The position numbers and the translations under genes were made by a program. The notes under the pieces are model-generated. The model was not told the origin of the DNA and made no database searches. It saw nothing but the letters and a program-made list of their open reading frames with translations. 64,000 bases of DNA from Sulfurovum sp. (GTDB taxonomy: Bacteria > Campylobacterota > Campylobacteria > Campylobacterales > Sulfurovaceae): positions 4,737-68,736 of the forward strand of contig JADGDL010000007.1 in the NCBI GenBank assembly GCA_016744875.1. The letters run 5' to 3'. Of the stretch, positions 22,876-33,277 are shown one piece after another; the stretch's first letter is position 1, and each line of letters starts with the position of its first letter.

Positions 22876-25437
22876 ATGGATATCAGACAATCTTTTTTAG
22901 ACTATTTTCAAAGTAAAGGGCATACACTTGTCCCTTCTGCACCACTTGTCCCACTGGATGATGATGGTACACTTATGTTCGTTAATGCAGGTATGGTACC
23001 TTTTAAAAACATTTTTACAGGGGATGCACCTATTCCTAATCCTCCACGTGCTACTTCTTCTCAAACCTGTCTTCGTGCAGGCGGAAAACACAATGATCTT
23101 GACAATGTAGGGTATACTGCAAGACACCACACACTTTTTGAAATGCTTGGAAACTTCTCTTTTGGAGATTATTTTAAAGAAGAGGTGATGGCTATGGCAT
23201 GGGAGTACATTACTTCTGATACTTACCTAAACTTGCCGATAGAGAAACTTTGGGTTACGATACATGACAGTGATGATGAAGCTTATGAACTTTGGCAAAA
23301 GCATATCTCAAAAGACCGTATCTTACGTTTTGGTGATGCCGATAACTTCTGGTCTATGGGAGACACAGGTGCCTGTGGTCCATGTTCAGAGATATTTTAT
23401 GACCAGGGTGAAGAACACTTTTCTGGTCCTGAAGATAAAATGGGAGGAGAAGGAGACAGATTTTTAGAGATCTGGAACCTTGTCTTTATGCAGTATGACA
23501 GAGATGCTGAAGGTAACTTAAATCCACTGCCAAAACCAAGTATTGATACAGGTATGGGGTTTGAAAGAGTAGCAGCCATCAAAGAAGGTGTACTGAATAA
23601 TTATCACTCGACACTTTTTATGCCATACATTGACAAATTAAGTGCATTGGTAGGTACAAAATACGATTATGATGCAGGAAACTCAGCCTCATATCGTGTT
23701 ATAGCTGACCACTTGCGTTCGTGTTCATTTTTACTTGCGCAAGGAGTGAACTTTGACAAAGAAGGGCGTGGCTATGTACTTCGCCGTATCATGCGCCGTG
23801 CTATACGTCACGGATACTTACTTGGACTGCGTGAACCGTTTATGCATAAGATGGTAGATACACTCGTTGCTGTGATGGGTGAGCAGTATCCTTATTTGGG
23901 GGAACGAGCAGAGTCTGTAAAAGCATCTATGAAACTGGAAGAAGAACGTTTCTTTGAAACGATCGAAGCAGGGATAAAACTCTTTAACCAAGAGCTTGAA
24001 AATACAAGTGAGACCTTCGACGGAGAAGTGGCATTCAAACTTTATGATACTTACGGTTTCCCTTTAGATTTGACTGAAGATATGTTAAGAGAAAAGAACA
24101 TCGCTTTAGATGCAGAAGGTTTTGAATCTAAAATGGCTGCACAAAAAGCACAGTCAAAAGCAGCATGGAAAGGTACAGGCGACGCGGCAGCTACAGGTGA
24201 TTTTAAAGCGCTGAAAGAAGCACACGGACTCAATACCTTTGTAGGTTACACGCAAAGAGATGCATCTACAAAAGTCTTAGCACTTTTAGATACTGAATTT
24301 AAAGAAGTAACTTCTATCGATGGTACAGGTTGGGTAATGTTGGCCCAAACACCTTTTTATGCAGAGTCTGGTGGCCAAGTAGGTGACACAGGAATGATCG
24401 AAAATGCCAAAGTTAAAGATACGCAAAAGTTTCTTGATATGAATCTGTCTAAATTTGAAGGAAAACTTTCTGTAGGTGATGATGTAGAGGTAAAAGTAGA
24501 TACGAACAAAGCAGAGATAGAAAAACATCATTCAGCAACACACTTGCTACATGCAGGACTTTTTGAAATACTTGGAGACCATGTCGCACAAGCGGGTTCA
24601 CTCAATGATGACAAAAGATTACGTTTTGACTTTTCTCATCCTAAAGCAATGACAACAGAAGAGATAGCACAAGCAGAAGCATGGGTAAATGCGCAGATCG
24701 TTGCTGCTCAGTCTGCCAAAACACAAGAGTTAAGTATAGATGAAGCCAGAGAATCAGGCGCTAAAGCACAGTTTGGTGAAAAGTATGGAGATAAAGTACG
24801 TGTTGTAAGTATAGGTGAATCTTCCATTGAACTTTGTGGTGGTAACCATGTGAGTAACACTTCACAGATCGGTCTTTTTATGATCACAAAAGAGTCAGGT
24901 GTTTCTGCAGGTGTACGCCGTATAGAAGCAGTGTGTGGTAATGCGGCTATAGAAGCTGTAAAAGTTTTAAGATCTGACTTAAATGAGATCAAAACAGAGC
25001 TTAAAAATCAAAACCCGATCGCGGGTATCGTAAAACTGAAAGAACAGGTAAAAACACTGAAGTCTGACTTGGCTTCAGCGATGAGCTCCAGCCAAAAAGA
25101 GTTGAGCGCTGTTGAGGTCAATGGTATCAATGTGATCGTTGAAGAGATCGAAAACGGTGACATTAAAGCGATGATCGATGAAATGAAGAACAAATATGAC
25201 AACATTGCTATAATGCTCTTTATGAAAAAAGGTGACAAAGTCATGCTTGCTGCGGGTTCTAAAAATACACCGATTAAAGCAGGAGACTGGATAAAGTCTA
25301 TCGCACCAATTGTAGGTGGCGGCGGTGGTGGACGACCTGATTTTGCCCAAGCAGGTGGAAAAGATGCTTCGAAGATTACTACGGCAGTAGAAGAAGCAAA
25401 AGTCTATCTAAGTGAGATCCTGGAAGGTGGAAATTAA
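22876..25437 (+). CDS. alaS: Alanyl-tRNA synthetase
   Basis: The 853-residue protein has AlaRS motif 1 (VNAGMVPFKNIFTG), motif 2 (ARHHTLFEMLGNFSFGDYF), motif 3 (GMGFERVA), the tRNA-recognition domain, the editing domain with HHSATHLLHAGLF and CGGNHVSN zinc-type motifs, and a C-terminal C-Ala domain ending in GGGGGGRPDFAQAGG. It charges tRNA-Ala and removes Ser/Gly mischarges. ATG at 22876 gives the standard DIRQSFLDYFQSKGH start. The next gene starts one base after its stop region. Confidence 0.98.
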   Translation: MDIRQSFLDYFQSKGHTLVPSAPLVPLDDDGTLMFVNAGMVPFKNIFTGDAPIPNPPRATSSQTCLRAGGKHNDLDNVGYTARHHTLFEMLGNFSFGDYFKEEVMAMAWEYITSDTYLNLPIEKLWVTIHDSDDEAYELWQKHISKDRILRFGDADNFWSMGDTGACGPCSEIFYDQGEEHFSGPEDKMGGEGDRFLEIWNLVFMQYDRDAEGNLNPLPKPSIDTGMGFERVAAIKEGVLNNYHSTLFMPYIDKLSALVGTKYDYDAGNSASYRVIADHLRSCSFLLAQGVNFDKEGRGYVLRRIMRRAIRHGYLLGLREPFMHKMVDTLVAVMGEQYPYLGERAESVKASMKLEEERFFETIEAGIKLFNQELENTSETFDGEVAFKLYDTYGFPLDLTEDMLREKNIALDAEGFESKMAAQKAQSKAAWKGTGDAAATGDFKALKEAHGLNTFVGYTQRDASTKVLALLDTEFKEVTSIDGTGWVMLAQTPFYAESGGQVGDTGMIENAKVKDTQKFLDMNLSKFEGKLSVGDDVEVKVDTNKAEIEKHHSATHLLHAGLFEILGDHVAQAGSLNDDKRLRFDFSHPKAMTTEEIAQAEAWVNAQIVAAQSAKTQELSIDEARESGAKAQFGEKYGDKVRVVSIGESSIELCGGNHVSNTSQIGLFMITKESGVSAGVRRIEAVCGNAAIEAVKVLRSDLNEIKTELKNQNPIAGIVKLKEQVKTLKSDLASAMSSSQKELSAVEVNGINVIVEEIENGDIKAMIDEMKNKYDNIAIMLFMKKGDKVMLAAGSKNTPIKAGDWIKSIAPIVGGGGGGRPDFAQAGGKDASKITTAVEEAKVYLSEILEGGN

Positions 25438-25438
25438 G

Positions 25439-25966
25439 ATGACAGAACTCTTTAGCAACAATGGGGCTTTGATCGTTTTCTTACACGTACTTTCTGCCTT
25501 TATTTGGGTAGGCGGTATGATCGCGATCCGACTTGCTGTGCATCCTGTTATTAGCAGAGGTGGTGTGACAGCTGAGCAGATGTTGAAAAGTGATGTGATG
25601 ATATCAATGTTAGAGCCTAAACAGAGATTGGGAATCACGTTACAAATTATGGGTAGACTTTTTAATCTTGTCATGCCCTTTATTGTCATTATATTTGCAA
25701 CAGGACTGATCATGGCTGTGGCTACAGGTGGACATCACGGTGATTTAAAAGAACTTTTTCTTTCCAAAGAGATTCTTTGGACTATCATGGTAGTCAATTA
25801 CACCTATATGTATGTCAAACGTGCAAAAGCGTGGAAACTATTTGCTAAAGGGGAGATCGCACTTGCCAAAGCACAACTTCGCTGGATGCCTTATGTACTT
25901 TTACCACTGAATATCGTGTTAGGGCTTGTGGCACTTTGGATGGGTGTAAATCTTAGAGGGATGTAA
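25439..25966 (+). CDS. Integral membrane protein, CopD/CtaG-like
   Basis: A 175-residue protein with four predicted spans. The first carries HVLSAFIWVGGM, the H-x6-W-x-G pattern shared by CopD-type and related haem/copper-linked membrane proteins; conserved His and Trp residues recur in later spans. No enzyme motif is visible. The ATG at 25439 immediately follows the alaS stop; a longer frame from 25412 would overlap alaS and lacks support. Packed between alaS and maf, probably in one transcript. The function is not known. Confidence 0.65.
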   Translation: MTELFSNNGALIVFLHVLSAFIWVGGMIAIRLAVHPVISRGGVTAEQMLKSDVMISMLEPKQRLGITLQIMGRLFNLVMPFIVIIFATGLIMAVATGGHHGDLKELFLSKEILWTIMVVNYTYMYVKRAKAWKLFAKGEIALAKAQLRWMPYVLLPLNIVLGLVALWMGVNLRGM

Positions 25967-25968
25967 TA

Positions 25969-26532
25969 GTGAACAGTGAAAGAATTTGTCTTTGTTCTTC
26001 CTCTGAGAGCAGAGCATTACTGCTCAATAACTTTGAGGTGGATTTTATACAAAGATCACCTGACTATGATGAAGAAGATATACGGACTACGGTAGCCAAA
26101 GATTTCGTATATATAGCGAGTAAAGGCAAACTTGATGCTGCCATTCGTGAATTTGGGTTGGATATACCACTTTTGTGTGCAGATACAGTCATAGCAGCTG
26201 CTGATGGAAGAATCTTGCGAAAAGCAAAAGATGTTGAAGATGCCAGACGTATTTTGAACATACAAAGCGGTTCGACCATCTCTATCATATCATCAGCACA
26301 TTTCAGATCAAAAACCTTGGCTTTTTCCGATATTTCTGCAACACATTATCATTTTTCAAAATTTGATGAAGATGACTTGGAAGCATACTTGGAAAGTGGG
26401 CTTTGGAGCGGTAAAGCAGGTGGGTGTATGGTAGAAGGTTTTTGTAAAAAATATATCAAGTCTGTAGATGGATATGAGAGTACGGCGATGGGACTTCAGG
26501 TGGAGTGTCTATTACCGTGGATAAAGGGGTAA
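25969..26532 (+). CDS. maf: Maf-like nucleotide pyrophosphatase
   Basis: The 187-residue protein starts with GTG and has the Maf signature SSSESRALLL at residues 9-18, the Asp-containing DIPLLCADTVIAA, KAKDVEDARRIL and LWSGKAGGCMVEGF segments. Maf proteins hydrolyse non-canonical or canonical nucleoside triphosphates to monophosphates and have been linked to septum control. The late GSTISIISSAHF differs somewhat from the more usual H-x-V motif. Two bases separate it from the preceding gene, and three from the next. Confidence 0.85.
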   Translation: MNSERICLCSSSESRALLLNNFEVDFIQRSPDYDEEDIRTTVAKDFVYIASKGKLDAAIREFGLDIPLLCADTVIAAADGRILRKAKDVEDARRILNIQSGSTISIISSAHFRSKTLAFSDISATHYHFSKFDEDDLEAYLESGLWSGKAGGCMVEGFCKKYIKSVDGYESTAMGLQVECLLPWIKG

Positions 26533-26535
26533 GTG

Positions 26536-27630
26536 ATGTATGAAAATGAATTAAAAGCACTCAAAAAAGCAGGACGTTTTAGGGAACGCAAGATCTTCGA
26601 TGATACTTTGGATGACCTGGCTTCTAATGATTACTTAGGATTGTCAACCAATAAAAAACAGTTCAAAAAAGCTGTGAAACTGGTAGAAGAGTACAACATT
26701 AAAAGTTCTAAAGCCTCTATGCTGGTCAATGGGTATCATCCTATCCACCGTATGTTCGAGCTTGAAATGGCAGAGTTGAACGGTTTTGAAGAGGGACTTG
26801 TAGTAGGCTCAGGATACTTGGCAAACATGGCACTCATTGAATCACTTGTACGTAAAGGTGATATGCTTTTTATGGATGAAGAATATCATGCTTCCGGAGT
26901 GATGGCCTCTGAACTTTTGGGTGATAGAGTGATAACTTTTAAACATAATGATGTACATGACTTGAAAGAAAAACTAGAAGCAAATCCTGCAAAAAGACAG
27001 ATCATTGCAGTAGAAGGTGTTTACTCAATGGGTGGAGATCTTTGTAAACAAGAGATCTTTACACTTGCAGATGCCTATAAAGCGTTAATGATCGTAGATG
27101 AAGCACACTCTGCAGGTATTTTGGGTACCAATCTCCTTGGTATTTTTGAGTATTACAGTATAAATATCAATGAACGTCACATAAAAATGGGAACTTTGGG
27201 CAAAGCGTATGGCTCTTATGGAGCGTATATCTTGGCTTCAGCTCATATCATCTCTTTTTTGGTCAATCGTGCAAAACCTGTCATCTATTCTACGGCACCA
27301 TCTGTATTTGATACCGCTTTGGCTTATGTAAATATCGAGCATATACAAAAAAAATCAGAAAAATACAGAAAAGAGATACTGACGCGTCAGGTGATGATAC
27401 GTAAAGAGCTGGGATATCACTGTGAGAGTCTCATTGTACCTATAGAGATGCCAAGCAATGAACATGCACTTTATGTACAAAAAGGACTTATGGCTCAAGG
27501 GTATCTGGTGGGCGCGATACGTCAGCCTACAGTGGAGAAACCTATCATACGACTCATCTTGAACTTGGGTGCTTCCATGCAAAAACTGAAACACGCACTC
27601 GCACTCATTAGACATAATTCGGTACAATAA
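26536..27630 (+). CDS. bioF: 8-amino-7-oxononanoate synthase-type PLP enzyme
   Basis: The 364-residue enzyme belongs to the alpha-oxoamine synthase family: LASNDYLGLS, a SGYLANMAL cofactor loop, VEGVYSMGGD, the Asp/His pair in VDEAHSAG and the PLP lysine in MGTLGKAYGSYGAY. This is most consistent with BioF, which condenses pimeloyl thioester with alanine in biotin synthesis. The ATG at 26536 has AAAGGGG at a good distance; GTG at 26533 is a less likely start. No other bio gene is in the window, so a related enzyme such as 2-amino-3-ketobutyrate CoA ligase is a weaker alternative. Confidence 0.85.
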   Translation: MYENELKALKKAGRFRERKIFDDTLDDLASNDYLGLSTNKKQFKKAVKLVEEYNIKSSKASMLVNGYHPIHRMFELEMAELNGFEEGLVVGSGYLANMALIESLVRKGDMLFMDEEYHASGVMASELLGDRVITFKHNDVHDLKEKLEANPAKRQIIAVEGVYSMGGDLCKQEIFTLADAYKALMIVDEAHSAGILGTNLLGIFEYYSININERHIKMGTLGKAYGSYGAYILASAHIISFLVNRAKPVIYSTAPSVFDTALAYVNIEHIQKKSEKYRKEILTRQVMIRKELGYHCESLIVPIEMPSNEHALYVQKGLMAQGYLVGAIRQPTVEKPIIRLILNLGASMQKLKHALALIRHNSVQ

Positions 27631-27659
27631 GCTTCTATAAATGATTTCAAAGGTTCTCT

Positions 27660-29804
27660 GTGTTTAATGCATTGGTAAAAGGTTCTATTATATTATCCAT
27701 TATATTTGCTGTGGCACTGGGTGCAGCATTTATATATGCGTATGAAGAGATATCTTTGGATGCAGATAAACTCATTAATTACAAACCTGAAACTTCTTCG
27801 ATAATCTATGACAGACATGGTGAAAAACTTGCTTATGTATTTAAAGATCAACATCGTCTTTATGCACGTTATGATGAAATACCCGGATTCATCGTAGAAG
27901 CACTTGTAGCGATGGAAGATACGCAGTTCTTTGAGCACAATGGTGTAAATCCGGATGCGATCTTAAGAGCGCTTATTAAAGATATTCAGGCAGGTGCTTT
28001 TGTAGAAGGTGGAAGTACACTTACTCAGCAACTTATTAAAAATAAAATTCTTAGCAATGAAAAAAAGCTTGCACGTAAAATAAAAGAAGCTATTTTAGCG
28101 CTCAAAATAGAAGAAGAACTCAGTAAAGAAGATATCATTGAACGTTATCTCAATGAAATATCATATGGAAATAACTACTTTGGTATTAAAACTGCAGCTA
28201 AAGGGTACTTTCACAAAGAGTTGCATGAACTTACAAAAAAAGAAGCTGCTATCCTGGTAGGACTACCAAATGCTCCAAGCTTTTATAATCCTCTACGTCA
28301 CTATAAACGTGCACTTAACAGAGCAAATAATGTACTTTATCGTATGAAAAATATAGGATGGATCACAAAAGATGATTATCTAAAATCTGTAAAAGAGTCT
28401 CCCAAAGTCTTTAAAACTTCACTAACACAAAATATTGCTCCAGGTATAGTTGATGAAGTGTTGAGACGATTTAAAGGTAAATTGGGAGATATTCGTACAG
28501 GTGGCTACGAGATATATACGACCATAGACATGAAACAACAGGCTATTGCAAAAGATGCAGTAGACTTTGCTTACAACAAAGCACTTAAGAAGTATAAAGA
28601 AGATGCAAATACTTCTACACTTGCTACAGCATTTGTGTCTGTGGAGAGTCGAACTGGTGATATTTTGACCATGGTGGGTACCACCGATTATAAGAAATCT
28701 ACCTATAACCGTGTTACTCAGTCAAAAAGACAACCGGGTTCTGCGTTTAAACCTTTCATCTATCAAACTGCATTAGATATGGGATACAACCCTGCCAGTC
28801 CTCTCACTGACTTGGCAAGAACCTTTCAGTATTATCATAATGGAAAACCAAAAATCTGGTCACCTAAAAATTATGAGCATGATTTTAAAGGGTTTATCGC
28901 ATTTAGGGAAGCATTGGTACACTCTCGTAACTTAGCAACGATCAACCTGGTGTCAGACCTTGGTGTCAGTACCATCCGAAAAAGACTGGAATTTTTGGAT
29001 GTACCACACATTCCAAGAGACATGTCTATAGCCCTTGGTAACCTTGGTCTCAGTCCACTTAAAATGGCACAGATATTTTCTGTATTTGCCAATAAAGGGC
29101 ATATGATAGAACCACGACTTGTGAGTAAGATCGTATCTAAAGAAGGTGCAGTGATCTTTGAAACACGACTAAAAGAAATAGAAGATTTTACAACACCACA
29201 ACAGGCTTACCTTATGACAGATGTGTTGAAAGATGTTGTAAGTAGAGGTACAGGAAGAAATGCACGTGTAGAAGGTATCGAACTTGCAGGGAAGACCGGT
29301 ACTACAAATGATAACATCGATGCATGGTTCTGTGGTTATTCCCCAACCATTGAAACGATTGTATGGTTTGGTAGAGATGACAATAAAAAGATAGGTTATG
29401 GTGCTACTGGTGGTGCATTGGCTGCACCGGCTTTCGCATTTTATTATAAAAAACTTTTAGAGTTATATCCTGAGACCAAACGTACTTTTGACATGCCAGA
29501 GGGAGTTTATACAGGTATGTATGAAGGTAAGACAGAATTATTTACACAAAACTCACCACTACCTGATGCGCATAATAAGCCTGCTCAAAATCCTTATGAT
29601 GAAATGTTAATGAGTGAGACTGAGATCATGGAAGATATCGATCCTGAAGATGGTGAGATTGGACTGGCACCTACTATTAACATTGATGATACACCAACGT
29701 ATCAGGATGATGAACCAACTTATGAGGAAGTAGATAATCCTTTACACCCTAAGAAAAAGGTACCTTTAACACCTGTTTCTAATGATAGTGGTACACTATT
29801 TTAA
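27660..29804 (+). CDS. pbpA: Class A penicillin-binding protein 1A
   Basis: The 714-residue bifunctional enzyme has one N-terminal span, a glycosyltransferase domain (VEALVAMEDTQFFEHNGV with the catalytic Glu, VEGGSTLTQQLIKN, IEEELSKEDIIERYLNEISYG) and a transpeptidase domain with QPGSAFKPF, SRN and KTGTTNDNIDAWFCGYSP. It polymerises and cross-links peptidoglycan. GTG start. An acidic, Thr/Pro-rich tail of about 60 residues ends the protein. Gene symbols for this class vary; the enzyme type is certain. Confidence 0.93.
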   Translation: MFNALVKGSIILSIIFAVALGAAFIYAYEEISLDADKLINYKPETSSIIYDRHGEKLAYVFKDQHRLYARYDEIPGFIVEALVAMEDTQFFEHNGVNPDAILRALIKDIQAGAFVEGGSTLTQQLIKNKILSNEKKLARKIKEAILALKIEEELSKEDIIERYLNEISYGNNYFGIKTAAKGYFHKELHELTKKEAAILVGLPNAPSFYNPLRHYKRALNRANNVLYRMKNIGWITKDDYLKSVKESPKVFKTSLTQNIAPGIVDEVLRRFKGKLGDIRTGGYEIYTTIDMKQQAIAKDAVDFAYNKALKKYKEDANTSTLATAFVSVESRTGDILTMVGTTDYKKSTYNRVTQSKRQPGSAFKPFIYQTALDMGYNPASPLTDLARTFQYYHNGKPKIWSPKNYEHDFKGFIAFREALVHSRNLATINLVSDLGVSTIRKRLEFLDVPHIPRDMSIALGNLGLSPLKMAQIFSVFANKGHMIEPRLVSKIVSKEGAVIFETRLKEIEDFTTPQQAYLMTDVLKDVVSRGTGRNARVEGIELAGKTGTTNDNIDAWFCGYSPTIETIVWFGRDDNKKIGYGATGGALAAPAFAFYYKKLLELYPETKRTFDMPEGVYTGMYEGKTELFTQNSPLPDAHNKPAQNPYDEMLMSETEIMEDIDPEDGEIGLAPTINIDDTPTYQDDEPTYEEVDNPLHPKKKVPLTPVSNDSGTLF

Positions 29805-29831
29805 CCATAGACATACCAAATAGTATCAATC

Positions 29832-30446
29832 ATGAAAAAAGAGATCATTTTTGTTGTGGACCCTATGTGTTCATGGTGTTGGGGGTTTGCTCCTGTTATT
29901 GAAACATTACGAAAGAATGATGCCTATACATATTCTTTGGTAGTAGGGGGTTTGCGTACCAAGGGACAGATGACATGGGATGAAAGTTCAAAAGGTTATC
30001 TACAAAGGCACTGGGAACAGGTTTATTTAACTACAGGACAGCCTTTTTCAAATGCTTTGTTTCAAAAAGAACATTTTGATTACGATACTTATCCTGCTTG
30101 CAAAGCAGTGGTAAGTGTACGTGAACTCTTTGGCATGCAAAAATCTTTTGAGTATCTTCATTCTCTACAAAACTCTTTTTATACCAAGGGGCAGGATATC
30201 ACACAACTTGAAGTGTTGATGGAACTATTGGATCTCATAGATCTTGATGTAGAAAAATTTAAAACATTTTACAATAGTGATAGAGCCCAACTTCTGATGG
30301 AACATGATTTTTCAAAAGCACGTTCTATGGGAGCTAATGCCTTTCCTTCAGTAGTCATTATAGATGAAGAGGGACACATGGTCTGTCAAAAAGGCTATAG
30401 GAGTATTGAAAATATGAAAAAACTATTAAAGGATGAAGATGCATAG
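29832..30446 (+). CDS. DsbA-superfamily thioredoxin-fold protein (FrnE-like)
   Basis: The 204-residue protein has the redox motif CSWC (residues 12-15, in DPMCSWCWGF) at the start of a thioredoxin fold with a helical insertion, and a cis-Pro segment (ANAFPSVVI). There is no signal peptide, so it is cytoplasmic, like FrnE and 2-hydroxychromene isomerase relatives rather than periplasmic DsbA. Role in thiol-disulfide exchange is inferred. Its last eight bases overlap the start of the antiporter gene. Confidence 0.8.
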   Translation: MKKEIIFVVDPMCSWCWGFAPVIETLRKNDAYTYSLVVGGLRTKGQMTWDESSKGYLQRHWEQVYLTTGQPFSNALFQKEHFDYDTYPACKAVVSVRELFGMQKSFEYLHSLQNSFYTKGQDITQLEVLMELLDLIDLDVEKFKTFYNSDRAQLLMEHDFSKARSMGANAFPSVVIIDEEGHMVCQKGYRSIENMKKLLKDEDA

Positions 30447-31746
30447 TTTTGCACCCGAGATCATACTTATTACCATACTTAGTTTGGTTGTCTTTTCAGA
30501 TGCCATTGCTAAAAAACTTAAGATTCCATCGGTCTTTTTACTGCTCATAGGCTCTTATACCATCTATACCTATGTCCCTATGGCTGTACCTATCGATCTT
30601 AAACATTATTTTGATACGATCATCCTTTTTTGTATCCCGCTTATTTTTATGGGCGATGCTTTACATTTACATTTTTCCGACATAAAAAAGTATGGTTGGG
30701 ATATCTTTTACCTTGCTGTAGTAGCAGTTTCACTCTCCATCACAGTTGGTGCAAGTATGTATTTCTTGGATATATTTGAAGGGTTGACACTTGGTGCGTA
30801 TGTTTCACTTTTTGCTATAAATATGGCTACAGATGCAGTCTCCGTACAGTCTATACTTTCACGCTTTAAAGGGATCAGTCATCATTTAAAAGTGCTTATA
30901 GAGGGTGAATCACTGGGTAATGATGCCACAGCGGTCATAGCCTTTTTCTTCATAGGTTTACCGTGGATGATGACGGGAGAGATAGATGCCGGTCATGCTG
31001 CACTTGATGCCCTACGAGTATTTGTCGTGAGTATCGGTATAGGGCTTGTGATTGGTTTTGTTTTTTATATGTTGATGAAACTATTCTCAGACAGAAGAAG
31101 TGAATTTTTTGCTTTTGTTATCGAGGCGTATTTAGCATATGTGCTTGCAGAAGAGATGCATGTTTCAGGTATCTTGACACTCATCGTAGCTATTATTACT
31201 ACAAAAGCATGGATAGATGCAGACAATAAGATCTTAGAAGAGGGTGATGCCAGAAAGAGCAAAAGTTTTATACAAAAATTACGTTTTGATGGTATTAAGG
31301 CTACAACAACCCAAAGACTTGAATACATTTATGAAATGTCAAAAGAGTTTGGATACATTGCTGCTGTTATGATATTTTTTGTTTTAGCCGAAATGGTAAG
31401 TCTTGAAAAACTTTTAGCATATAAAACTGAAATACTTATTATGTTTGGTATTACAACACTTATTAGGGCCATCTCAATGGCGAAATTTGCATTTATAGGG
31501 GATAAGGTAAAACATATTGCTCCTGTAGGAGCAGAAGGATGGTTCATCCTAACCTTTTCAGGAATGAAGGGGGCATTGTCTATCATACTTGTACACATGA
31601 TCCCTGCATCATTTGAACATAAAGAGTTTTTTGAGATTGTAACAACAGGTGTTGTGATGATGTCTATCTTTGTTTACGGTACTACACTGTGGACCTATTT
31701 TACATTTTTTAAGAAAGAAGAAGAGAAGAGTATTTTTAAGAAGTAA
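30439..31746 (+). CDS. Sodium/proton antiporter-like membrane protein (CPA1 family)
   Basis: The 435-residue protein has 12-13 hydrophobic spans and CPA motifs including an ATDAVSVQSIL segment and the acidic EGESLGNDATAVIAFFF segment, the NhaP-like ion-binding ND. It most likely exchanges Na+ or K+ for H+ across the inner membrane. An ATG at 30439 has AAAGGA upstream and is preferred over 30433. The coding region overlaps the preceding DsbA-like gene. A shared terminator separates it from convergent glnA. Confidence 0.85.
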   Translation: MHSFAPEIILITILSLVVFSDAIAKKLKIPSVFLLLIGSYTIYTYVPMAVPIDLKHYFDTIILFCIPLIFMGDALHLHFSDIKKYGWDIFYLAVVAVSLSITVGASMYFLDIFEGLTLGAYVSLFAINMATDAVSVQSILSRFKGISHHLKVLIEGESLGNDATAVIAFFFIGLPWMMTGEIDAGHAALDALRVFVVSIGIGLVIGFVFYMLMKLFSDRRSEFFAFVIEAYLAYVLAEEMHVSGILTLIVAIITTKAWIDADNKILEEGDARKSKSFIQKLRFDGIKATTTQRLEYIYEMSKEFGYIAAVMIFFVLAEMVSLEKLLAYKTEILIMFGITTLIRAISMAKFAFIGDKVKHIAPVGAEGWFILTFSGMKGALSIILVHMIPASFEHKEFFEIVTTGVVMMSIFVYGTTLWTYFTFFKKEEEKSIFKK

Positions 31747-31798
31747 GTATTTTACTTAAAGATGAAATTTGGTTGTAGTTGGGAAAAGATATGTAAAA

Positions 31799-31823
31799 TA
31801 TCTCCTCAAAAATTGAGGAGATA
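31799..31823. terminator. Bidirectional terminator between the antiporter gene and glnA
   Basis: A perfect 11-pair stem (TATCTCCTCAA and TTGAGGAGATA) with a three-base loop between convergent genes; the minus-strand side continues into TTTTAC, the plus-strand side into AAAGGTTTT. Confidence 0.7.
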
Positions 31824-31829
31824 AAGGTT

Positions 31830-33257
31830 TTAACAAGAATAAGTAGTTTTAAACTCAAATCCTGTTGGTCTAGCTTCATCCGGGTGTACTTGACTTTGGA
31901 ACATATATGTTCTATATGTATTGATAAATTCCAGAGACATAACTGGCATAAGGAATTCATAGTCTGAACGAAGGCCTTCAAGTGATTCTCTTAGTGTACG
32001 AGGCATTTGAGGGATATTTTTCTCTTTAATTTCATCAAGTGTCAATTCAAATAGGTCGATATCCATTGGCCCAACAGGTACATCAGCATTTTTAATACCG
32101 TCAAGACCTGCTAGCATAAGTACTGCAAAACAGAGGTAAGGACAAGCCGTTGAGTCTGGGAATCTAGTCTCAATTCTTGTAGCCATCTCACCTGCACCAT
32201 AAGGGATACGACAAGCAGCTGAACGGTTTTGACTTGAGTACGTTAAAATACTTGGTGCTTCAAATCCTGGAACCAATCTTTTGTATGAGTTTGTACTTGG
32301 GTTTGTAAATGATGCAACGGCACCAGAGTGTCTAAATACACCACCAAGGTACTGAAGTGCTGTCTGAGAAAGGTTTGCATATGCACCTTCTTCATAGAAA
32401 GTATTTTTACCGTCTTTCCAGATAGACTGGTGCACGTGCATACCATTACCGTTATCACCATAAAGTGGCTTAGGCATGAATGTTGCAGATTTACCGTTAA
32501 GGTGAGCTACCATTTTTACAACATATTTGTATTTTTGTACATTATCTGCTGCTTCGATCATGTTACCGAATTTGATACCGATCTCACCCTGTGCCTGAGC
32601 AACTTCGTGGTGACCAAGCATAACTGTCAAACCAACTTCTTCAAGAAGTAACATCATTTCAGCTCTAAGGTCAACCATTGTATCTGTTGGCATTGTTGGG
32701 AAGTAACCACCTTTTGTACCTGGTCTGTGACCCATATTTCCATACTCATATGAAGTACTTGCACTCCACTCACCCTCTTCAGACTCAACTCTGTAACCTG
32801 TTTGGTTGATACCTGACCAGATCTTTACATCATCAAAAATAAAGAACTCATTTTCTGGACCAAAGAAAGCATCATCACCTACACCGCTTTCTTCCATATA
32901 TTTAAGTGTTTTTTTAGCGATAGATCTTGGGCATCTTTCATAAAGTTCATTTTTATAAATGTCATAAACATCACAAATAACAATCACTGTACTATCAGCA
33001 GTAAACGGATCCATAAACGCAGTTTCTATATCCGCTTTAAGGATCATATCCGACTTTTCGATCGGTTGCCAGTTCTCGATTGAAGAACCATCAAATGGAA
33101 TACCTGCACTCAGCATACCCTCATCTACAGCAGATGCTCTGTATGAAATGTGGTGCCATGCACCCTTAATATCTGTGAATCTAAAGTCTACAAACTCAAC
33201 CTCATTCTCTTCACAAAACTTGTTGTATTCTGCCATGTTGTTTACAAATTTACCCAT
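31830..33257 (-). CDS. glnA: Glutamine synthetase, type I
   Basis: The 475-residue enzyme has the GS beta-grasp start (VEFVDFRFTDIKGAWHH), the metal-site motifs FFGPENEFFIFDD, VMLGHHEVAQAQGEIG, NGNGMHVHQSIWKDG, NRSAACRIPYG and ATRIETRFPDSTACPY, and the end of a GSI-beta protein. It assimilates ammonia into glutamine. I do not see the usual adenylylation motif (NLYDLPPEE), so that mode of control is doubtful. The start is supported by AGGAG, and a clean TATAAT lies upstream on the minus strand. Confidence 0.97.
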   Translation of the reverse strand: MGKFVNNMAEYNKFCEENEVEFVDFRFTDIKGAWHHISYRASAVDEGMLSAGIPFDGSSIENWQPIEKSDMILKADIETAFMDPFTADSTVIVICDVYDIYKNELYERCPRSIAKKTLKYMEESGVGDDAFFGPENEFFIFDDVKIWSGINQTGYRVESEEGEWSASTSYEYGNMGHRPGTKGGYFPTMPTDTMVDLRAEMMLLLEEVGLTVMLGHHEVAQAQGEIGIKFGNMIEAADNVQKYKYVVKMVAHLNGKSATFMPKPLYGDNGNGMHVHQSIWKDGKNTFYEEGAYANLSQTALQYLGGVFRHSGAVASFTNPSTNSYKRLVPGFEAPSILTYSSQNRSAACRIPYGAGEMATRIETRFPDSTACPYLCFAVLMLAGLDGIKNADVPVGPMDIDLFELTLDEIKEKNIPQMPRTLRESLEGLRSDYEFLMPVMSLEFINTYRTYMFQSQVHPDEARPTGFEFKTTYSC

Positions 33258-33277
33258 GTATTTCTCCTAAATTTAAG